Of a stretch of DNA of 64,000 nt, positions 28,327 through 39,478 are shown in pieces. The stretch is from Achromobacter pestifer (GTDB lineage Bacteria > Pseudomonadota > Gammaproteobacteria > Burkholderiales > Burkholderiaceae_B). The stretch spans positions 124,001 through 188,000 of the forward strand of contig NZ_CADIJX010000007.1 in the NCBI RefSeq assembly GCF_902859625.1, in the 5' to 3' direction. How positions within the stretch are numbered: position 1 is the first letter of the stretch; each line of letters begins with the position of its first letter. Position numbers and translations under genes: made by a program. Below the pieces are notes generated by a model. That model saw only the letters and a list, made by a program, of their open reading frames with translations. It was not told the DNA's origin and made no database searches.

Positions 28327-29253
28327 TCATTTGCTGCTTTGCAGGATCGCCATGGCCTGGCGTTCCATGAACTCGCCCAGCGTATCGATACCGCGCAGTT
28401 TGAGTATCGTATTGCGCACGGCGGCTTCGACCAGCACCGCCAGATTGCGGCCGGCGGCCACTTGCAGCATCACCTTGCGCACGGGCAGGCCCAGCATGTC
28501 TTGCGTGATGTCTTGCAGCGGCAGGCGTTCAAACTTGTCCTGCGCCGTGGCGCGCACCAGGTGCACGATCAGCTTCAGGCGCATTTTCCGGCGCACCGAG
28601 GTTTCGCCGAAGATGGTGCGGATGTCGAGCAAGCCCAGCCCGCGCACTTCCAGCAGGTTCTGCAGCAACTGCGGGCAATGGCCTTCGATCATGTTGGGGG
28701 CGGTGCGTGAGAATTCCACGGCATCATCGGCCACCAGGCCGTGCCCGCGCGAGATCAGTTCCAGTGCCAGTTCGCTTTTGCCCAGGCCCGATTCGCCGGT
28801 GATCAGCACGCCCAGGCCCAGCACGTCCAGGAATACGCCGTGCACCGTCGTAGTGGGCGCAAGCTTCTTGCCCAGGTAGATGCGCAGCAAGTCAATCAAC
28901 TGCGCGGCGGCGACCGGCGTGGACAGCAGCGGCACTTGATGCTGATCGCACTGGTCGACCAGATCTTGCGGCGGCGTCAGGCCGTCCGCCAGCAGAATCG
29001 CGGGCACGCCGCCGATCAGCAGCTCGTCCATGTGGTGCATGCGGCGGCGCAGGTCGAAGCGCGTGTAGTACGCCAGTTCTTCCTGCCCGAACACCTGGAT
29101 GCGCGACGGGTGGATCAGGTTCAGGTGGCCGACCAGGTCAGCCGCCGCCATGCCGTCATCGGGAATCGCGCGATCCGCGGCCCCTTGGCCCGATATCCAG
29201 TTGAAAGGGATTTTGTCGGCGTTGTCGTCGACGAGTTCCTGCACCGTGAGCAT
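28327..29253 (-). CDS. hprK: HPr kinase/phosphorylase
   Basis: Bifunctional enzyme that phosphorylates and dephosphorylates a serine of HPr, 308 residues. The P-loop is GESGLGKS (153-160), preceded by H138 and followed by [15 protein letters not shown] and the conserved [11 protein letters not shown] loop. In proteobacteria it is part of an incomplete, regulatory PTS and not of sugar uptake. It follows ptsN by 23 bp. Confidence 0.96.
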   Translation of the reverse strand: MLTVQELVDDNADKIPFNWISGQGAADRAIPDDGMAAADLVGHLNLIHPSRIQVFGQEELAYYTRFDLRRRMHHMDELLIGGVPAILLADGLTPPQDLVDQCDQHQVPLLSTPVAAAQLIDLLRIYLGKKLAPTTTVHGVFLDVLGLGVLITGESGLGKSELALELISRGHGLVADDAVEFSRTAPNMIEGHCPQLLQNLLEVRGLGLLDIRTIFGETSVRRKMRLKLIVHLVRATAQDKFERLPLQDITQDMLGLPVRKVMLQVAAGRNLAVLVEAAVRNTILKLRGIDTLGEFMERQAMAILQSSK

Positions 29254-29276
29254 GGCAGCGTTTCCGCGGGTGGAAG

Positions 29277-29732
29277 TCAGAGTTGGCCGGTCGTGAGCAT
29301 CTTGTGGACGATGGCCGGGTCGGCCTCCGTGGCCAGGGCTTCGCGCAATGCCTTGTTCGACATGAGTTGAGCGAGTTCGGCCAGGATGTCCAGGTGCTGC
29401 TGAGTGGCCGTTTCCGGCACAAGCAGACAGAGCAGCATCGATACCGGTTGCCCATCGGGCGCGTCAAAGGTGATCGGCTGAGCCAGGCGGATGAATGCCG
29501 CCAGCGCTTGCTCCAACCCCTTCACGCGGCCGTGAGGAACGGCGACGCCCTGCCCAAGGGCAGTGGAGCCTAGACGTTCCCGGGCAAACAGGCTGTCGAA
29601 CACGAGCGCGCGTGCCAAGCCATGGTTGTTTTCGAAAAGAAGGCCAGCTTGTTCGAATGCTCGTTTCTTGCTCGTGGCGAGCATATCGAGCACGACGTTG
29701 CCGGCGGGCAGGATGCGCGACAAATGATTCAT
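29277..29732 (-). CDS. ptsN: PTS IIA-like nitrogen-regulatory protein PtsN
   Basis: EIIA(Ntr) of the regulatory phosphotransferase system, 151 residues. Phospho-acceptor is H67 in [12 protein letters not shown]; the segment [23 protein letters not shown] matches the family core. It lies between hpf and hprK; the 377-bp gap to hpf is unusually long, so it may have its own promoter. Confidence 0.94.
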   Translation of the reverse strand: MNHLSRILPAGNVVLDMLATSKKRAFEQAGLLFENNHGLARALVFDSLFARERLGSTALGQGVAVPHGRVKGLEQALAAFIRLAQPITFDAPDGQPVSMLLCLLVPETATQQHLDILAELAQLMSNKALREALATEADPAIVHKMLTTGQL

Positions 29733-30109
29733 CGGATCATTATATGGTTATATGACGCAGTGCAATAAATTGGCCTCGCGACGCGCCCATTGCGTGGGCG
29801 GCCGACGGCACGACAAGAGCGACAGCATAGACTGATCGCACCAGATTGTGGGCATTCCGCGTCGGCAAGCCGTCCTTAAACGCCGGATTCGGTGCGAAAA
29901 GGCCCAAAAAAGCAGGACGCAACGACAACTGGCCGACGGGGCCGGATATTCGGGGACAAAGCTTGTGGGGGAGTGATGCAGGAGGGGCAGTGCGGGGAGT
30001 TTGCCGATGCCCCGGCTGGACTGACGTCTAGCGGGACACCGGGACTTAGGCAGGATTTTTACAATCGCTGTTTAGCTTGATCACGCAGGGCGAGTGATCA
30101 TGAAGCGCA
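29733..30109. other. Long gap between hpf and ptsN
   Basis: 377 bp without a gene. It contains a short inverted repeat TGATCAC/GTGATCA (30078-30100) just past the hpf stop, without a T-tract. Nothing else is recognised; frames on the plus strand there have no family resemblance. Confidence 0.5.
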
Positions 30110-30448
30110 TTACTGCTGGGGTGGCGAAAGGCTCGCCGCTTGCCGCTTCACGGACTCCGCTGTGTGACTTCGTACCTTGTCCTTGTGCTTGATGACCTGA
30201 CGGTCGACTTTGTCAGCAAGAAGGTCTATGGCTGCATAGAGATTTTCATCGGTTGCTTCACAATGAATGTCCTTACCGCTTAGACGCATGGTGATTTCGG
30301 CTCTATGCCGCAGGGGCTCTACCGAGAGCATGACCTGGGTATCGATGACGTGATCGAAATGCCGCAGCACTCGCGCCAATTTGTTCATGACATATTCCCG
30401 GATTGCCGGGGTGACGTCGAGGTGACGACCGCAGATGCTCAGGTTCAT
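30110..30448 (-). CDS. hpf: Ribosome hibernation promoting factor (short HPF)
   Basis: 112-residue protein that dimerises or silences 70S ribosomes in stationary phase. The ATG at 30448 has AAGGAGAG upstream, so the earlier frame is not used. The S30AE fold is shown by MNLSICGRHLDVTPAIREYV, HAEITMRLSGKDIHCEA-like strand RAEITMRLSGKDIHCEATDE and the basic helix VDRQVIKHKDKVRSH. In many proteobacteria rpoN sits directly upstream; here it does not. Confidence 0.92.
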   Translation of the reverse strand: MNLSICGRHLDVTPAIREYVMNKLARVLRHFDHVIDTQVMLSVEPLRHRAEITMRLSGKDIHCEATDENLYAAIDLLADKVDRQVIKHKDKVRSHTAESVKRQAASLSPPQQ

Positions 30449-30672
30449 AGTGTGCTCTCCTTCTAAAAGAGAAAAATGGGTGCGCAAAATGCGCGGTGAG
30501 GTCGTTAGGCGTTCTCCTTGATTGGGTGGGTTCGTTAAGTACTAGTGTATAGACTCGGGCCGATAAAACAAGCTGACCTAGCGCAAGAACATGGCATTTT
30601 TATGGCGGAGTCCCTGGGGTGTATCCGCCCTTGCCCGCAGGGGGGCTAGGGGTCTTCCCCAGGGGGGGGCTG

Positions 30673-31467
<795 letters not shown>

Positions 31468-31502
31468 CGTGGCTGCGTGTGGTGTTGCATGGGAGGGGCG
31501 GC

Positions 31503-32153
31503 TTAGCGCCCTTTCTTGGCGGCTTGCTGCTTGCGGCATTCGGCGACGGCGGCGTCCGACTTGGCGCGCGGTTCGGCAACCGAGCGCACCCGGCCACCCG
31601 CCGCTGCGGAATTGGGGCCGCCCTGGGCTTCGTAGGTGCCGGTTTTCTCGTTGTAGCGTACCCGGTCGCCGCGAATCGTGTCGAACGGTTTTCCACAGAC
31701 GTAACGGATCACGACGGCTTGGCCGATCAGGTCAAAGGTGCTTTTGGTGCCGTCGTATTCGGCGCGCAGGCCCTTGCCTTCGATCAGCTCGAAGGTGTCC
31801 GGCCGTTCCTGGCGGATGGTCACGACTTTGCCCTTGTTGGCGGTGGCCGTGCCGTACTGGCCGCCCTGGGCGTCTTCATGCATTTCCAGCGTGTCGGACG
31901 TCAAGGTCATCAGGCCGCGCGTCATGTTGACGTTGCCGGTGAAGACGCTTTGTTTCTTGACGTCGTCGTAGTGCAGCGTGTCCGACAGGATCAGCGTGCT
32001 GGGCTCTTCAGCAGGCGTGGCGGCCTTGCTGGCACCGGCTGCCGGCTTGGCGGCGGCGTCCTGCGCGTGGGCGGGCATCAGCGCCGAGGCCGTCAGCAGG
32101 ACGGCGCCAAGCAGGCGGGTCGTCGGGGCAAGGAGAGTCCGGATGTCGGTCAT
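31503..32153 (-). CDS. lptA: LPS transport periplasmic protein LptA
   Basis: Periplasmic bridge protein with a signal peptide (cut near ALMPAHA, residue 30) and an OstA-type beta-jellyroll. The signature is [19 protein letters not shown] followed by [16 protein letters not shown]. The C-terminus is extended by about 40 Ala/Gly/Lys-rich residues, and C-terminal cysteines are present ([14 protein letters not shown]). It overlaps lptC by four bases. Confidence 0.92.
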   Translation of the reverse strand: MTDIRTLLAPTTRLLGAVLLTASALMPAHAQDAAAKPAAGASKAATPAEEPSTLILSDTLHYDDVKKQSVFTGNVNMTRGLMTLTSDTLEMHEDAQGGQYGTATANKGKVVTIRQERPDTFELIEGKGLRAEYDGTKSTFDLIGQAVVIRYVCGKPFDTIRGDRVRYNEKTGTYEAQGGPNSAAAGGRVRSVAEPRAKSDAAVAECRKQQAAKKGR

Positions 32154-32782
32154 GGTTTCTTTTGGTCAGTGTTGTTAGCGGGTATCTCGGTGCGGCGTTG
32201 CTGTTTGCCTTCGGCACCGGAGATCTCAACGTCCGTCGACGCTGATACCTGCAATTGGCGTGTTTTGTTGTTGTAGTGCATGCCCTTGCCGTTCATGCGC
32301 GAACGGCCCTTGATCACTTCGGCGGGCAAATCGGTGAAGACCACGTCTTCGTCCGGCAGGATGATCAGTTGCTGGCTGCGCACGTCCAGCATGTCGTTGT
32401 TGGCGTCGGGTTGACGATGCACGTAGGCATCGCCGTTCATGACGATGCGCTTGCCGCCTTGCTCCATCACCGCGGTCTTCGAGACGCCCACCGTGATCGG
32501 GTTGGTTTCGCGCTGGCCCACCGCACGGGGCGCGACGATGTGATAAGAATCATCGTCCGGAAAGTGTTCCGCGTATTCGCCTTCCAGCCGGTTGATGGGG
32601 CGCCCCGACGGATCCGTGCGCAACATCACGAAATTGCGCGACCAGGCGTCCATTTCGTGCGTGATGCGGCGCGGCGGGTCCACCTGGATGGCGCGTTGCG
32701 CGTAATCGGCCGCCCACCACGAGCTGGTGACCAGCACCAGCAGCAGGAACAACGCGATCAGTGAAGGGAAACGTTCTTTCAT
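32150..32782 (-). CDS. lptC: LPS export protein LptC
   Basis: Bitopic inner-membrane member of the Lpt bridge, 210 residues, with an N-terminal membrane helix (about 8-25) and a periplasmic jellyroll containing RNFVMLRTDPSGRPINRLEGEYAEH-type strands (key part GRPINRLEG). Its stop overlaps the lptA start (ATGA). The upstream gap to kdsC is 37 bp, consistent with one kdsD-kdsC-lptC-lptA-lptB operon. Confidence 0.9.
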   Translation of the reverse strand: MKERFPSLIALFLLLVLVTSSWWAADYAQRAIQVDPPRRITHEMDAWSRNFVMLRTDPSGRPINRLEGEYAEHFPDDDSYHIVAPRAVGQRETNPITVGVSKTAVMEQGGKRIVMNGDAYVHRQPDANNDMLDVRSQQLIILPDEDVVFTDLPAEVIKGRSRMNGKGMHYNNKTRQLQVSASTDVEISGAEGKQQRRTEIPANNTDQKKP

Positions 32783-32819
32783 CAGGTTCGCCGCAGGGGC
32801 GTAATGGGGGTCGAAAAGT

Positions 32820-33428
32820 TCATTGAATGGCGCCCGGGCCGAGCAGGCCCGGCGCCGCCAGGAACGCGCCCAGGCGCCCCTGTGACGCTAGCAGCAGATC
32901 GCAGCATTCGCGTACCGCGCCGCTGCCGCCAGCTTGCGTCGAGACCCAGTGGGCCGCCTGGCTGACATAGCCGGGCGCATTCGGCACGCTGGCCGCGAAG
33001 CCCGCGCGCTGCATGGCCGGCAGGTCGATGATGTCATCGCCCATATAGCCGGTCTGGTTAAGTTGGACACCCGTGCGCTGCGCAAGTTCTGCCAGGGCCG
33101 ACCCCTTGTCACGAACCCCTTGCATGACTTCCGCGATACCCAGTTCGGCGGCGCGACGCGCCACGATGGGGCCCGAACGGCCCGTCATCAGCGCAACCGT
33201 CAGCCCGCCTTCCATCAGCAGGCGCAAGCCATGACCGTCCAGCGCGTTGAAGCGCTTTTGCAGTTCGCCGCTTTCGCCATAGTAAAGGCTGCCGTCGGTC
33301 AGTACGCCGTCGACGTCGAACACCATCAGGCGTACCGCTGCGGCGCGGTCGCGCACGGTGGCGGGAATGCGGGCAAGGACCAGCGCTTCGGCCGGGTGAG
33401 TCACGGAAGCAGGAAGATTCATAGTCAT
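32820..33428 (-). CDS. kdsC: 3-deoxy-D-manno-octulosonate 8-phosphate phosphatase
   Basis: HAD-family phosphatase (C0 type) that releases Kdo in LPS core synthesis, 202 residues. Motif I is MVFDVDGVLTDGSLYYGE, motif II MTGRSG, motif III/IV VRDKGSALAEL and YMGDDIIDLPAM. It overlaps the kdsD stop by four bases. An in-frame second ATG (MNLPAS) is possible. Confidence 0.94.
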   Translation of the reverse strand: MTMNLPASVTHPAEALVLARIPATVRDRAAAVRLMVFDVDGVLTDGSLYYGESGELQKRFNALDGHGLRLLMEGGLTVALMTGRSGPIVARRAAELGIAEVMQGVRDKGSALAELAQRTGVQLNQTGYMGDDIIDLPAMQRAGFAASVPNAPGYVSQAAHWVSTQAGGSGAVRECCDLLLASQGRLGAFLAAPGLLGPGAIQ

Positions 33429-34414
33429 ACCACTTTAGCGGCCATCAAATCATGCATGTGCAAGGCGCCGAGCAGCGCGCCGTCATCGTCCAGCACCAGC
33501 ATCTGGTTGAGCCGTTGCTCGTCCATCTGCTGGGCGGCCTCGACGGCAAGCGCATCGGGGTTGATGCTGCGTGGCGACCGGGTCATGCCGGCCTCCACGG
33601 TCAGACTGCGGATATCGCCGTGTCGGGCGATCAGACGGCGCAAGTCGCCGTCAGTGAAGATGCCTAGCGGCCGGTGCTGGGCGTCGGTCACGACCGTCAT
33701 GCCCATGCCTTTGGCGGACATGACTTCCAGCGCCTGCGACACGGGAGTGCCCGCCAGCACGATCGGCAGGGCATTGCCCTGGCGCATCACGTCGCGCACA
33801 TGGGTCAACAGGCGGCGGCCAAGGGCGCCACCGGGATGCGACCGGGCAAAGTCCTGCGGGCCGAAGCCGCGTGCTTCCAGGCAGGCGACCGCCAGGGCGT
33901 CGCCCAGGGCCAGCGCGGCCGTGGTGCTGGCGGTGGGCGCCAGGTTCAGCGGGCAGGCCTCTTTGGCCACGCTGCCGTCCAGGTGCACGTCGGCGAGCAA
34001 GGCCAGTTCCGATTGGGGGTTGCCGGTGATCGCCACCAGCTTGGCGCCCATGCGGCGCGCGACGGGCAAGATGGTCAGCAGTTCTTGGCCGGCGCCCGAA
34101 TACGAGATGGCGATGACCACGTCGTCCTGCGTGATCATGCCCAGGTCGCCATGCACGGCTTCCGCGGCATGCACAAAGAATGCGGGCGTGCCGGTCGAGG
34201 CGAACGTTGCCGCGATCTTGCGGGCGATGTGGCCTGTCTTGCCGATGCCGGTGACGACCACGCGGCCGCGGCACGCCAGCAGCAGCGCGACGACCTGAGT
34301 GAAGGTGTCGTCCAGCCGGGCGGACAGGTCCAGCAGACCCTGACTTTCGATTTGCAACGTTCTGCGCGCAGATGCCAGCGCGGTATCGGACGATGTGATG
34401 GGATGATCAGTCAT
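33425..34414 (-). CDS. kdsD: Arabinose-5-phosphate isomerase
   Basis: Converts ribulose-5-phosphate to arabinose-5-phosphate, the first step of Kdo synthesis. The 329 residues comprise a SIS domain (about 40-190, [31 protein letters not shown]) and two CBS domains (about 210-329, with [19 protein letters not shown]). It is first in the Kdo/Lpt run and diverges from purT over about 100 bp. Confidence 0.95.
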   Translation of the reverse strand: MTDHPITSSDTALASARRTLQIESQGLLDLSARLDDTFTQVVALLLACRGRVVVTGIGKTGHIARKIAATFASTGTPAFFVHAAEAVHGDLGMITQDDVVIAISYSGAGQELLTILPVARRMGAKLVAITGNPQSELALLADVHLDGSVAKEACPLNLAPTASTTAALALGDALAVACLEARGFGPQDFARSHPGGALGRRLLTHVRDVMRQGNALPIVLAGTPVSQALEVMSAKGMGMTVVTDAQHRPLGIFTDGDLRRLIARHGDIRSLTVEAGMTRSPRSINPDALAVEAAQQMDEQRLNQMLVLDDDGALLGALHMHDLMAAKVV

Positions 34415-34518
34415 GCGGGGATTTTAATATCAGTGTGCGGGTTTGCCCCGAGCAGGGGGGTATGGCATCCTGGCGGCTCATTTCAATGGCTTTCAATCCT
34501 TCTATCCAGGCCCGCTCC

Positions 34519-35736
34519 ATGTCCAGCATTTCCAGTCCCGTCCTTGGCACGCCCCTGTCCCCCCTGGCCACCCGAGTCATGCTGCTCGGGTCTGGCGAAT
34601 TGGGCAAAGAGGTCATCATTGCCCTGCAAAGGCTGGGCGTGGAAGTCATTGCGGTGGATCGGTATGCCGACGCGCCCGGCCATCAAGTGGCGCATCGGGC
34701 GCATGTGGTCTCCATGACCGACGCGGATGCCCTGAAAAAGATCATCGAACAGGAACGGCCGCACGTTATTGTCCCCGAAATCGAGGCCATTGCCACCAGT
34801 TTGCTGGTGGAGCTGGAAGCGGCCGGCGTGGCGCGGGTGACCCCGACCGCCCGTGCGGCCCAACTGACCATGAACCGCGAAGGCATCCGCCGCCTGGCAG
34901 CCGAGACCCTGGGCCTGCCGACGTCCCCCTACCAGTTTGTCGACACCGAAGAAGAGCTGCGCGCCGCCATCGATGGCGGCATTGGCTACCCCTGCGTCAT
35001 CAAGCCGGTCATGTCCTCGTCGGGCAAGGGCCAGTCGGTGATCAAAAGCGCGGACGACGTGGCGGCTTCCTGGCGCTATGCCCAGGAAGGCGGCCGGGTT
35101 GGCGGCGGCCGGGCCATTGTTGAAGGCTTCATCCGCTTTGATTACGAAATCACCCTGTTGACCGTTCGCGCCCGGGGCGCCGACGGCAAGGTGGACACCC
35201 GCTATTGCGAGCCCATCGGCCATAAGCAGGTGGACGGTGACTACGTGGAAAGCTGGCAGCCGCACCCCATGTCGCCCGCCGCGCTTACCCGCGCACGGGA
35301 AATCGCCCTGGCGGTGACGTCCGACCTGGGCGGGCTGGGCATCTTCGGCGTCGAGCTCTTCGTGGCCGGCGATCAGGTCTGGTTCTCGGAAGTCAGCCCG
35401 CGCCCGCATGACACCGGCATGGTCACCATGATCACCCAGGCTCAGAACGAATTTGAACTGCATGCCCGGGCGCTGTTGGGGCTGCCGGTGGACACCAGCC
35501 TGCGCCAGCCGGGCGCCAGCAGCGTTATCTATGGCGGGGTGGATGCCGCCGCCGTGTCGTTCCACAACGTGGCGGAAGCGCTGACCGAGTCCGGCACGGA
35601 CATCCGCCTGTTCGGCAAGCCCGAATCCTTCGTCAAGCGCCGCATGGGTGTGGCTCTGGCCGTCGCCGATGACGTGGCGGCCGCCCGGGCCAAAGCGAAG
35701 CGGGTGTCCGCCGCCGTCACCGTCAAAGCGGGCTGA
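34519..35736 (+). CDS. purT: Formate-dependent phosphoribosylglycinamide formyltransferase
   Basis: ATP-grasp enzyme that makes formyl-GAR from formate in purine synthesis, an alternative to PurN. The 405 residues start [10 protein letters not shown] and continue [19 protein letters not shown]; longer frames upstream have no family resemblance. Further motifs are [36 protein letters not shown] and LFGKPES. A 6-bp hairpin with following T-rich stretch lies after the stop. Confidence 0.94.
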   Translation: MSSISSPVLGTPLSPLATRVMLLGSGELGKEVIIALQRLGVEVIAVDRYADAPGHQVAHRAHVVSMTDADALKKIIEQERPHVIVPEIEAIATSLLVELEAAGVARVTPTARAAQLTMNREGIRRLAAETLGLPTSPYQFVDTEEELRAAIDGGIGYPCVIKPVMSSSGKGQSVIKSADDVAASWRYAQEGGRVGGGRAIVEGFIRFDYEITLLTVRARGADGKVDTRYCEPIGHKQVDGDYVESWQPHPMSPAALTRAREIALAVTSDLGGLGIFGVELFVAGDQVWFSEVSPRPHDTGMVTMITQAQNEFELHARALLGLPVDTSLRQPGASSVIYGGVDAAAVSFHNVAEALTESGTDIRLFGKPESFVKRRMGVALAVADDVAAARAKAKRVSAAVTVKAG

Positions 35737-36048
35737 CCCCAGCCGGGAATAGCCCGGCCCTATTTAATTCTCAACGGCGCTTCGGGGCCGTTCGCAGCCA
35801 CCCGCCCCACGGCCGGTGGCTGTTTGCATTGGGTGCCGCTGTTGTGTCCCCATCTGCCGTCCTCTGTCACATCCACGCGGTAAGTTGGTCGCTGGCGCCT
35901 TACTGGGCGCCACTTGCTCCATTACCCCTTCCAGCTGTGTGGTTTGCGCTTTCTCACAGTTTGTTCGATAATTCCAGGAATTACTGAAAGCGGTGTGACT
36001 GTATGTATCAGTCGGGCCGCCGTCCTGACTTGCTGGCACCGATAACCC
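35737..36048. other. Region between purT and the cyd regulator
   Basis: About 312 bp with no supportable gene. It holds the possible purT terminator and should contain the promoter for the GbsR/MarR-type regulator. A 136-codon minus-strand frame here overlaps the regulator's start and is not called. Confidence 0.5.
35742..35770 (+). terminator. Possible terminator of purT
   Basis: GCCGGG and CCCGGC pair around AATAG, followed by CCTATTTAATTCT. The stem is short and the T-tract broken, so function is uncertain. Confidence 0.4.
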
Positions 36049-36594
36049 ATGGTCCTCACTCCTCAAAACGAACGTTTCGTGCTGCACTTTGGCGAAATGG
36101 GCAGCCGTTGGGGCGTGAACCGCACCGTCGGCCAGATCTACGCCTTGTTGTTCCTGGCCCCTGAACCGATGCATGCCGACGACATCGCTGAAACCCTGGG
36201 GTTTTCGCGTTCAAACGTCAGCCTGGGCCTGAAGGAGTTGCAGTCTTGGCGTCTGGTCAAGCTGATCCATCAAGTGGGCGACCGCCGCGACTACTTCGAG
36301 ACGCCCAAAGACGTCTGGGAGATCTTCCGCATCCTGATGGAAGAAAAGCGCAAACGCGAAATCAATCCCACGCTTACCTTGCTGCGCGACACCCTGCTGG
36401 AGACCCCCTCCGGCCCCAATGACGCCTACGCGCAGCAACGCATGACCGAAATGCTGGAGCTCATCGAACTGTCTTCCGGATGGTTCGATGAGGTTCAACG
36501 CCTGCCCCCGGAAACCGTGCAGAAGCTCATGCGATTGGGTTCGCAAGTGCAGAAAGTGCTGGGCTTCGCCGGCAAATTGCGGGGCAAGGGCTAG
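36049..36594 (+). CDS. GbsR/MarR-type transcriptional regulator
   Basis: 181-residue winged-helix DNA-binding protein. The HTH is HADDIAETLGFSRSNVSLGLKELQ (about 44-67), preceded by FGEMGSRWGVNRTVGQIYALLFL, typical of the GbsR subgroup, and followed by a helical dimerisation region. It stands 127 bp upstream of cydA on the same strand, so regulation of cytochrome bd is a reasonable guess, not shown by sequence. Confidence 0.85.
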   Translation: MVLTPQNERFVLHFGEMGSRWGVNRTVGQIYALLFLAPEPMHADDIAETLGFSRSNVSLGLKELQSWRLVKLIHQVGDRRDYFETPKDVWEIFRILMEEKRKREINPTLTLLRDTLLETPSGPNDAYAQQRMTEMLELIELSSGWFDEVQRLPPETVQKLMRLGSQVQKVLGFAGKLRGKG

Positions 36595-36721
36595 TGCCCA
36601 TGCGCCCCGATTTTTCAGGAAACCTCTATGAAGTTGTATCCAACGCCCTTAACATGGCGCGAGAGACGGCCTGGGAACCATGCCGGTTGCCGCGGCACCT
36701 CAACTGCTTGGGAGCGCCCCA

Positions 36722-38296
36722 ATGATTGATCTCGACGTCGTAAATCTGTCGCGATTCCAGTTTGCCGCGACCGCGCTTTACCACTTCCTGTTCGTCCCTC
36801 TCACGCTAGGCCTGTCGTTCATTCTGGCGATCATGGAAAGCGTCTACGTCATGACCGGCCGCCCCATCTGGAAGCGGATGACGATGTTCTGGGGCACGCT
36901 TTTCGGCATCAATTTTGCACTCGGCGTGGCCACCGGCGTGGTGATGGAGTTCCAGTTCGGGATGAACTGGTCCTACTACAGTCATTATGTGGGTGACATC
37001 TTCGGTGCGCCGCTGGCGCTGGAAGGGCTGATGGCCTTCTTCCTGGAAGCCACCTTCGTCGGCCTGTTCTTCTTCGGCTGGAACCGCATGTCCAAGGTAG
37101 GCCACCTGGCCGTGACCTGGCTGGTGGCGTTCGGCACGAACTTCTCTGCGTTGTGGATCCTGATCGCCAACGGCTGGATGCAGAATCCGGTGGGCGCGAT
37201 CTTCAATCCCGACACCATGCGCATGGAGATGACCGACTTCGCCGAGGTGATCTTCAACCCGGTGGCGCAAGCCAAGTTCGTGCATACGGTCAGCGCAGGC
37301 TACGTCGCGGGCGCCATGTTCGTGATGTCGATCAGCGCCTGGTACTTGCTGAAAGGCCGCCATACCGATCTGGCAAAGCGTTCGATGGCCGTGGCGGCCA
37401 GCTTCGGCCTGGCGGGCGCGCTGTCCGTGGTGGTGCTGGGTGACGAAAGCGGTTACCTGACGACGGAACACCAGAAGATGAAGATCGCGGCGATGGAGTC
37501 CATGTGGCATACCGAGCCGGCGCCCGCATCCTTCAATCTGATCGCGATCCCCAATCAGGCCGAGCGCAAGAACGACTTCGCGATCGAGATTCCCTACGTG
37601 ATGGGCATCATCGGCACGCGCTCGTTGACAACCCCGCTGCTGGGCATCGACGACCTGATCCTGCGCGCCGAGAATCGCATCCGCGACGGCATGGTCGCCT
37701 ACGAGGCATTGCAGAAGATCCGCGCCAATCCGAAGGACACGGACGCGCGCATGGTCTTCGACAAGACCTGGCCCGACCTGGGATACGCCTTGCTGGTCAA
37801 GCGCTACCAGGAAGACATGAGCAAAGTCACTGAAGCCGACATCAAGAAGGCCGCGGTCGATACCGTTCCCAATGTGGCGCCGTTGTTCTGGGCGTTCCGC
37901 ATCATGGTGGCGGTGGGCATGTACCTGATCCTGTTCTTCGGCGTGGCGTTCTGGCTGGCCTCGCGCGGCCGTCTGGATAGTCGCCGAGGCTTGTTGAAGG
38001 TGGCGCTCTGGAGCTTGCCATTGCCGTGGGTTGCCATTGAAAGCGGTTGGTTCGTGGCTGAGTACGGCCGCCAGCCCTGGGTGATCGAAGGCGTGCTGCC
38101 GACGTACTACGCCGCCTCTGGCCTGACGATCGCGGATCTGGCCATCAGCCTGGCTATCTTCCTGGTGCTGTACACGGTCCTGCTGATCATTGGCGTGAAG
38201 GTCATGCTGCACGCCATCAAGGCGGGTCCGAAATCCGATGGGCCGGTGGCGGGCAACGCCGCCGCCGATCCTGTGCGCGCCGCCGTGCGCGCCTGA
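36722..38296 (+). CDS. cydA: Cytochrome bd ubiquinol oxidase subunit I
   Basis: Heme-bearing subunit of the high-affinity terminal oxidase, 524 residues, nine membrane helices. The ATG at 36722 follows GGGAG and gives the family start DLDVVNLSRFQFAATALYHF with H19 region for heme b595. GRQPW (EYGRQPWVIEGVLPT) marks the quinol side. The Q-loop (about 250-330) is of the short type. cydB begins 13 bp after the stop. Confidence 0.96.
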   Translation: MIDLDVVNLSRFQFAATALYHFLFVPLTLGLSFILAIMESVYVMTGRPIWKRMTMFWGTLFGINFALGVATGVVMEFQFGMNWSYYSHYVGDIFGAPLALEGLMAFFLEATFVGLFFFGWNRMSKVGHLAVTWLVAFGTNFSALWILIANGWMQNPVGAIFNPDTMRMEMTDFAEVIFNPVAQAKFVHTVSAGYVAGAMFVMSISAWYLLKGRHTDLAKRSMAVAASFGLAGALSVVVLGDESGYLTTEHQKMKIAAMESMWHTEPAPASFNLIAIPNQAERKNDFAIEIPYVMGIIGTRSLTTPLLGIDDLILRAENRIRDGMVAYEALQKIRANPKDTDARMVFDKTWPDLGYALLVKRYQEDMSKVTEADIKKAAVDTVPNVAPLFWAFRIMVAVGMYLILFFGVAFWLASRGRLDSRRGLLKVALWSLPLPWVAIESGWFVAEYGRQPWVIEGVLPTYYAASGLTIADLAISLAIFLVLYTVLLIIGVKVMLHAIKAGPKSDGPVAGNAAADPVRAAVRA

Positions 38297-38309
38297 GGGG
38301 GAGAAGCAG

Positions 38310-39464
38310 ATGGATACCCTTATTCCTTTTGACTATGGCACCTTGCGGGTGATCTGGTGGGTGCTGCTGGGCGCCTTGCTCATCGGCTTTGCCGTCATGG
38401 ATGGCTTTGACCTGGGCGTCGCTGCCTTGCTGCCCGTGGTGGCCAAGACGGACGCCGAGCGTCGCGTGGTGATCAACGTGGTTGGCCCGGTTTGGGAAGG
38501 CAACCAGGTCTGGCTGATCACGGCAGGTGGCGCGATTTTTGCCGCCTGGCCCCTGCTGTATGCCGCGTCGTTCTCCGGGTTCTACCTGGCCATGATGCTG
38601 GTGCTGATCGCGCTGATCCTGCGTCCCGTGGGCTTCAAGTACCGCAGCAAGATGGAAGGCACACGCTGGCGCAACAGTTGGGATGGCGTGCTGTGTTTCT
38701 CGGGCGTGGTGGCCTCGCTGGTGTTTGGCGTGGCGATGGGCAACATCATCCTGGGCGTGCCCTTCACCTTTGACGCCGTGACGTTGCGGCCGATCTACGA
38801 AGGACACTTCTATCAGCTGTTCGCGCCGTTCGCCTTGCTGGCCGGCGTGCTCAGCGTGGTGATGCTGGCCATGCATGGCGCCGTCCTGCTGGCTTGGCGC
38901 ACGGAAGATCCGATCTCGTCGCGCGCCCGCAACTGGGGGCGGCTTGCCGCGCTGCTGACCGCCGCGCTGTTCGCGGCGGGCGGTTTCTGGGTGGCGGGCG
39001 GGATTGGCGGTCACACCATCACCAGCGCCGTGAACATGGCGGGTCCGTCCGACCCGATGCTCAAGACCGTTACCGTGCAAACGGGCGCGTGGATGGCCAA
39101 CTATGCCACCTGGCCGTTGATGTGGATCGCGCCCGCGCTGGGCGTGGCAGGCGCGCTGCTGGTGGTGTTGCTGCTGACCGTGCGCGCCAACGTGTTGGCG
39201 TTCCTGGCGTCCGCGGCATCGATTGCCGGCGTGATCCTGACGGTGGGCTTTTCACTGTTCCCGTTCATCATGCCGTCTTCGACCAAGCCGCAGGCCGGCC
39301 TGACCATCTGGGACGGTTCGTCCAGCCATCTGACGCTGTGGATCATGGTGATTGCCGTGGCCATCTTCCTGCCGCTCGTGACGCTCTACACCGCCTGGGT
39401 GTACCGGGTGATGCGTGGCAAGGTCACCCATGAATCCGTGGGCGACACGCCCAACTCATACTAA
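38310..39464 (+). CDS. cydB: Cytochrome bd ubiquinol oxidase subunit II
   Basis: Second integral subunit of the bd oxidase, 384 residues, about eight helices. ATG at 38310 follows GGGGGAGAAG. The signature is IGFAVMDGFDLGVAALLP, then GPVWEGNQVWLITAGGAIFAAWP and FGVAMGNIILGVPF. Longer frames starting inside cydA are rejected. Confidence 0.96.
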   Translation: MDTLIPFDYGTLRVIWWVLLGALLIGFAVMDGFDLGVAALLPVVAKTDAERRVVINVVGPVWEGNQVWLITAGGAIFAAWPLLYAASFSGFYLAMMLVLIALILRPVGFKYRSKMEGTRWRNSWDGVLCFSGVVASLVFGVAMGNIILGVPFTFDAVTLRPIYEGHFYQLFAPFALLAGVLSVVMLAMHGAVLLAWRTEDPISSRARNWGRLAALLTAALFAAGGFWVAGGIGGHTITSAVNMAGPSDPMLKTVTVQTGAWMANYATWPLMWIAPALGVAGALLVVLLLTVRANVLAFLASAASIAGVILTVGFSLFPFIMPSSTKPQAGLTIWDGSSSHLTLWIMVIAVAIFLPLVTLYTAWVYRVMRGKVTHESVGDTPNSY

Positions 39465-39478
39465 TAGGAGCCTCCACC

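Noticed and set aside
35764-36174. 136-codon minus-strand gene between purT and the regulator
   Set aside because: It overlaps the regulator's N-terminal coding region on the opposite strand and has no recognisable features.
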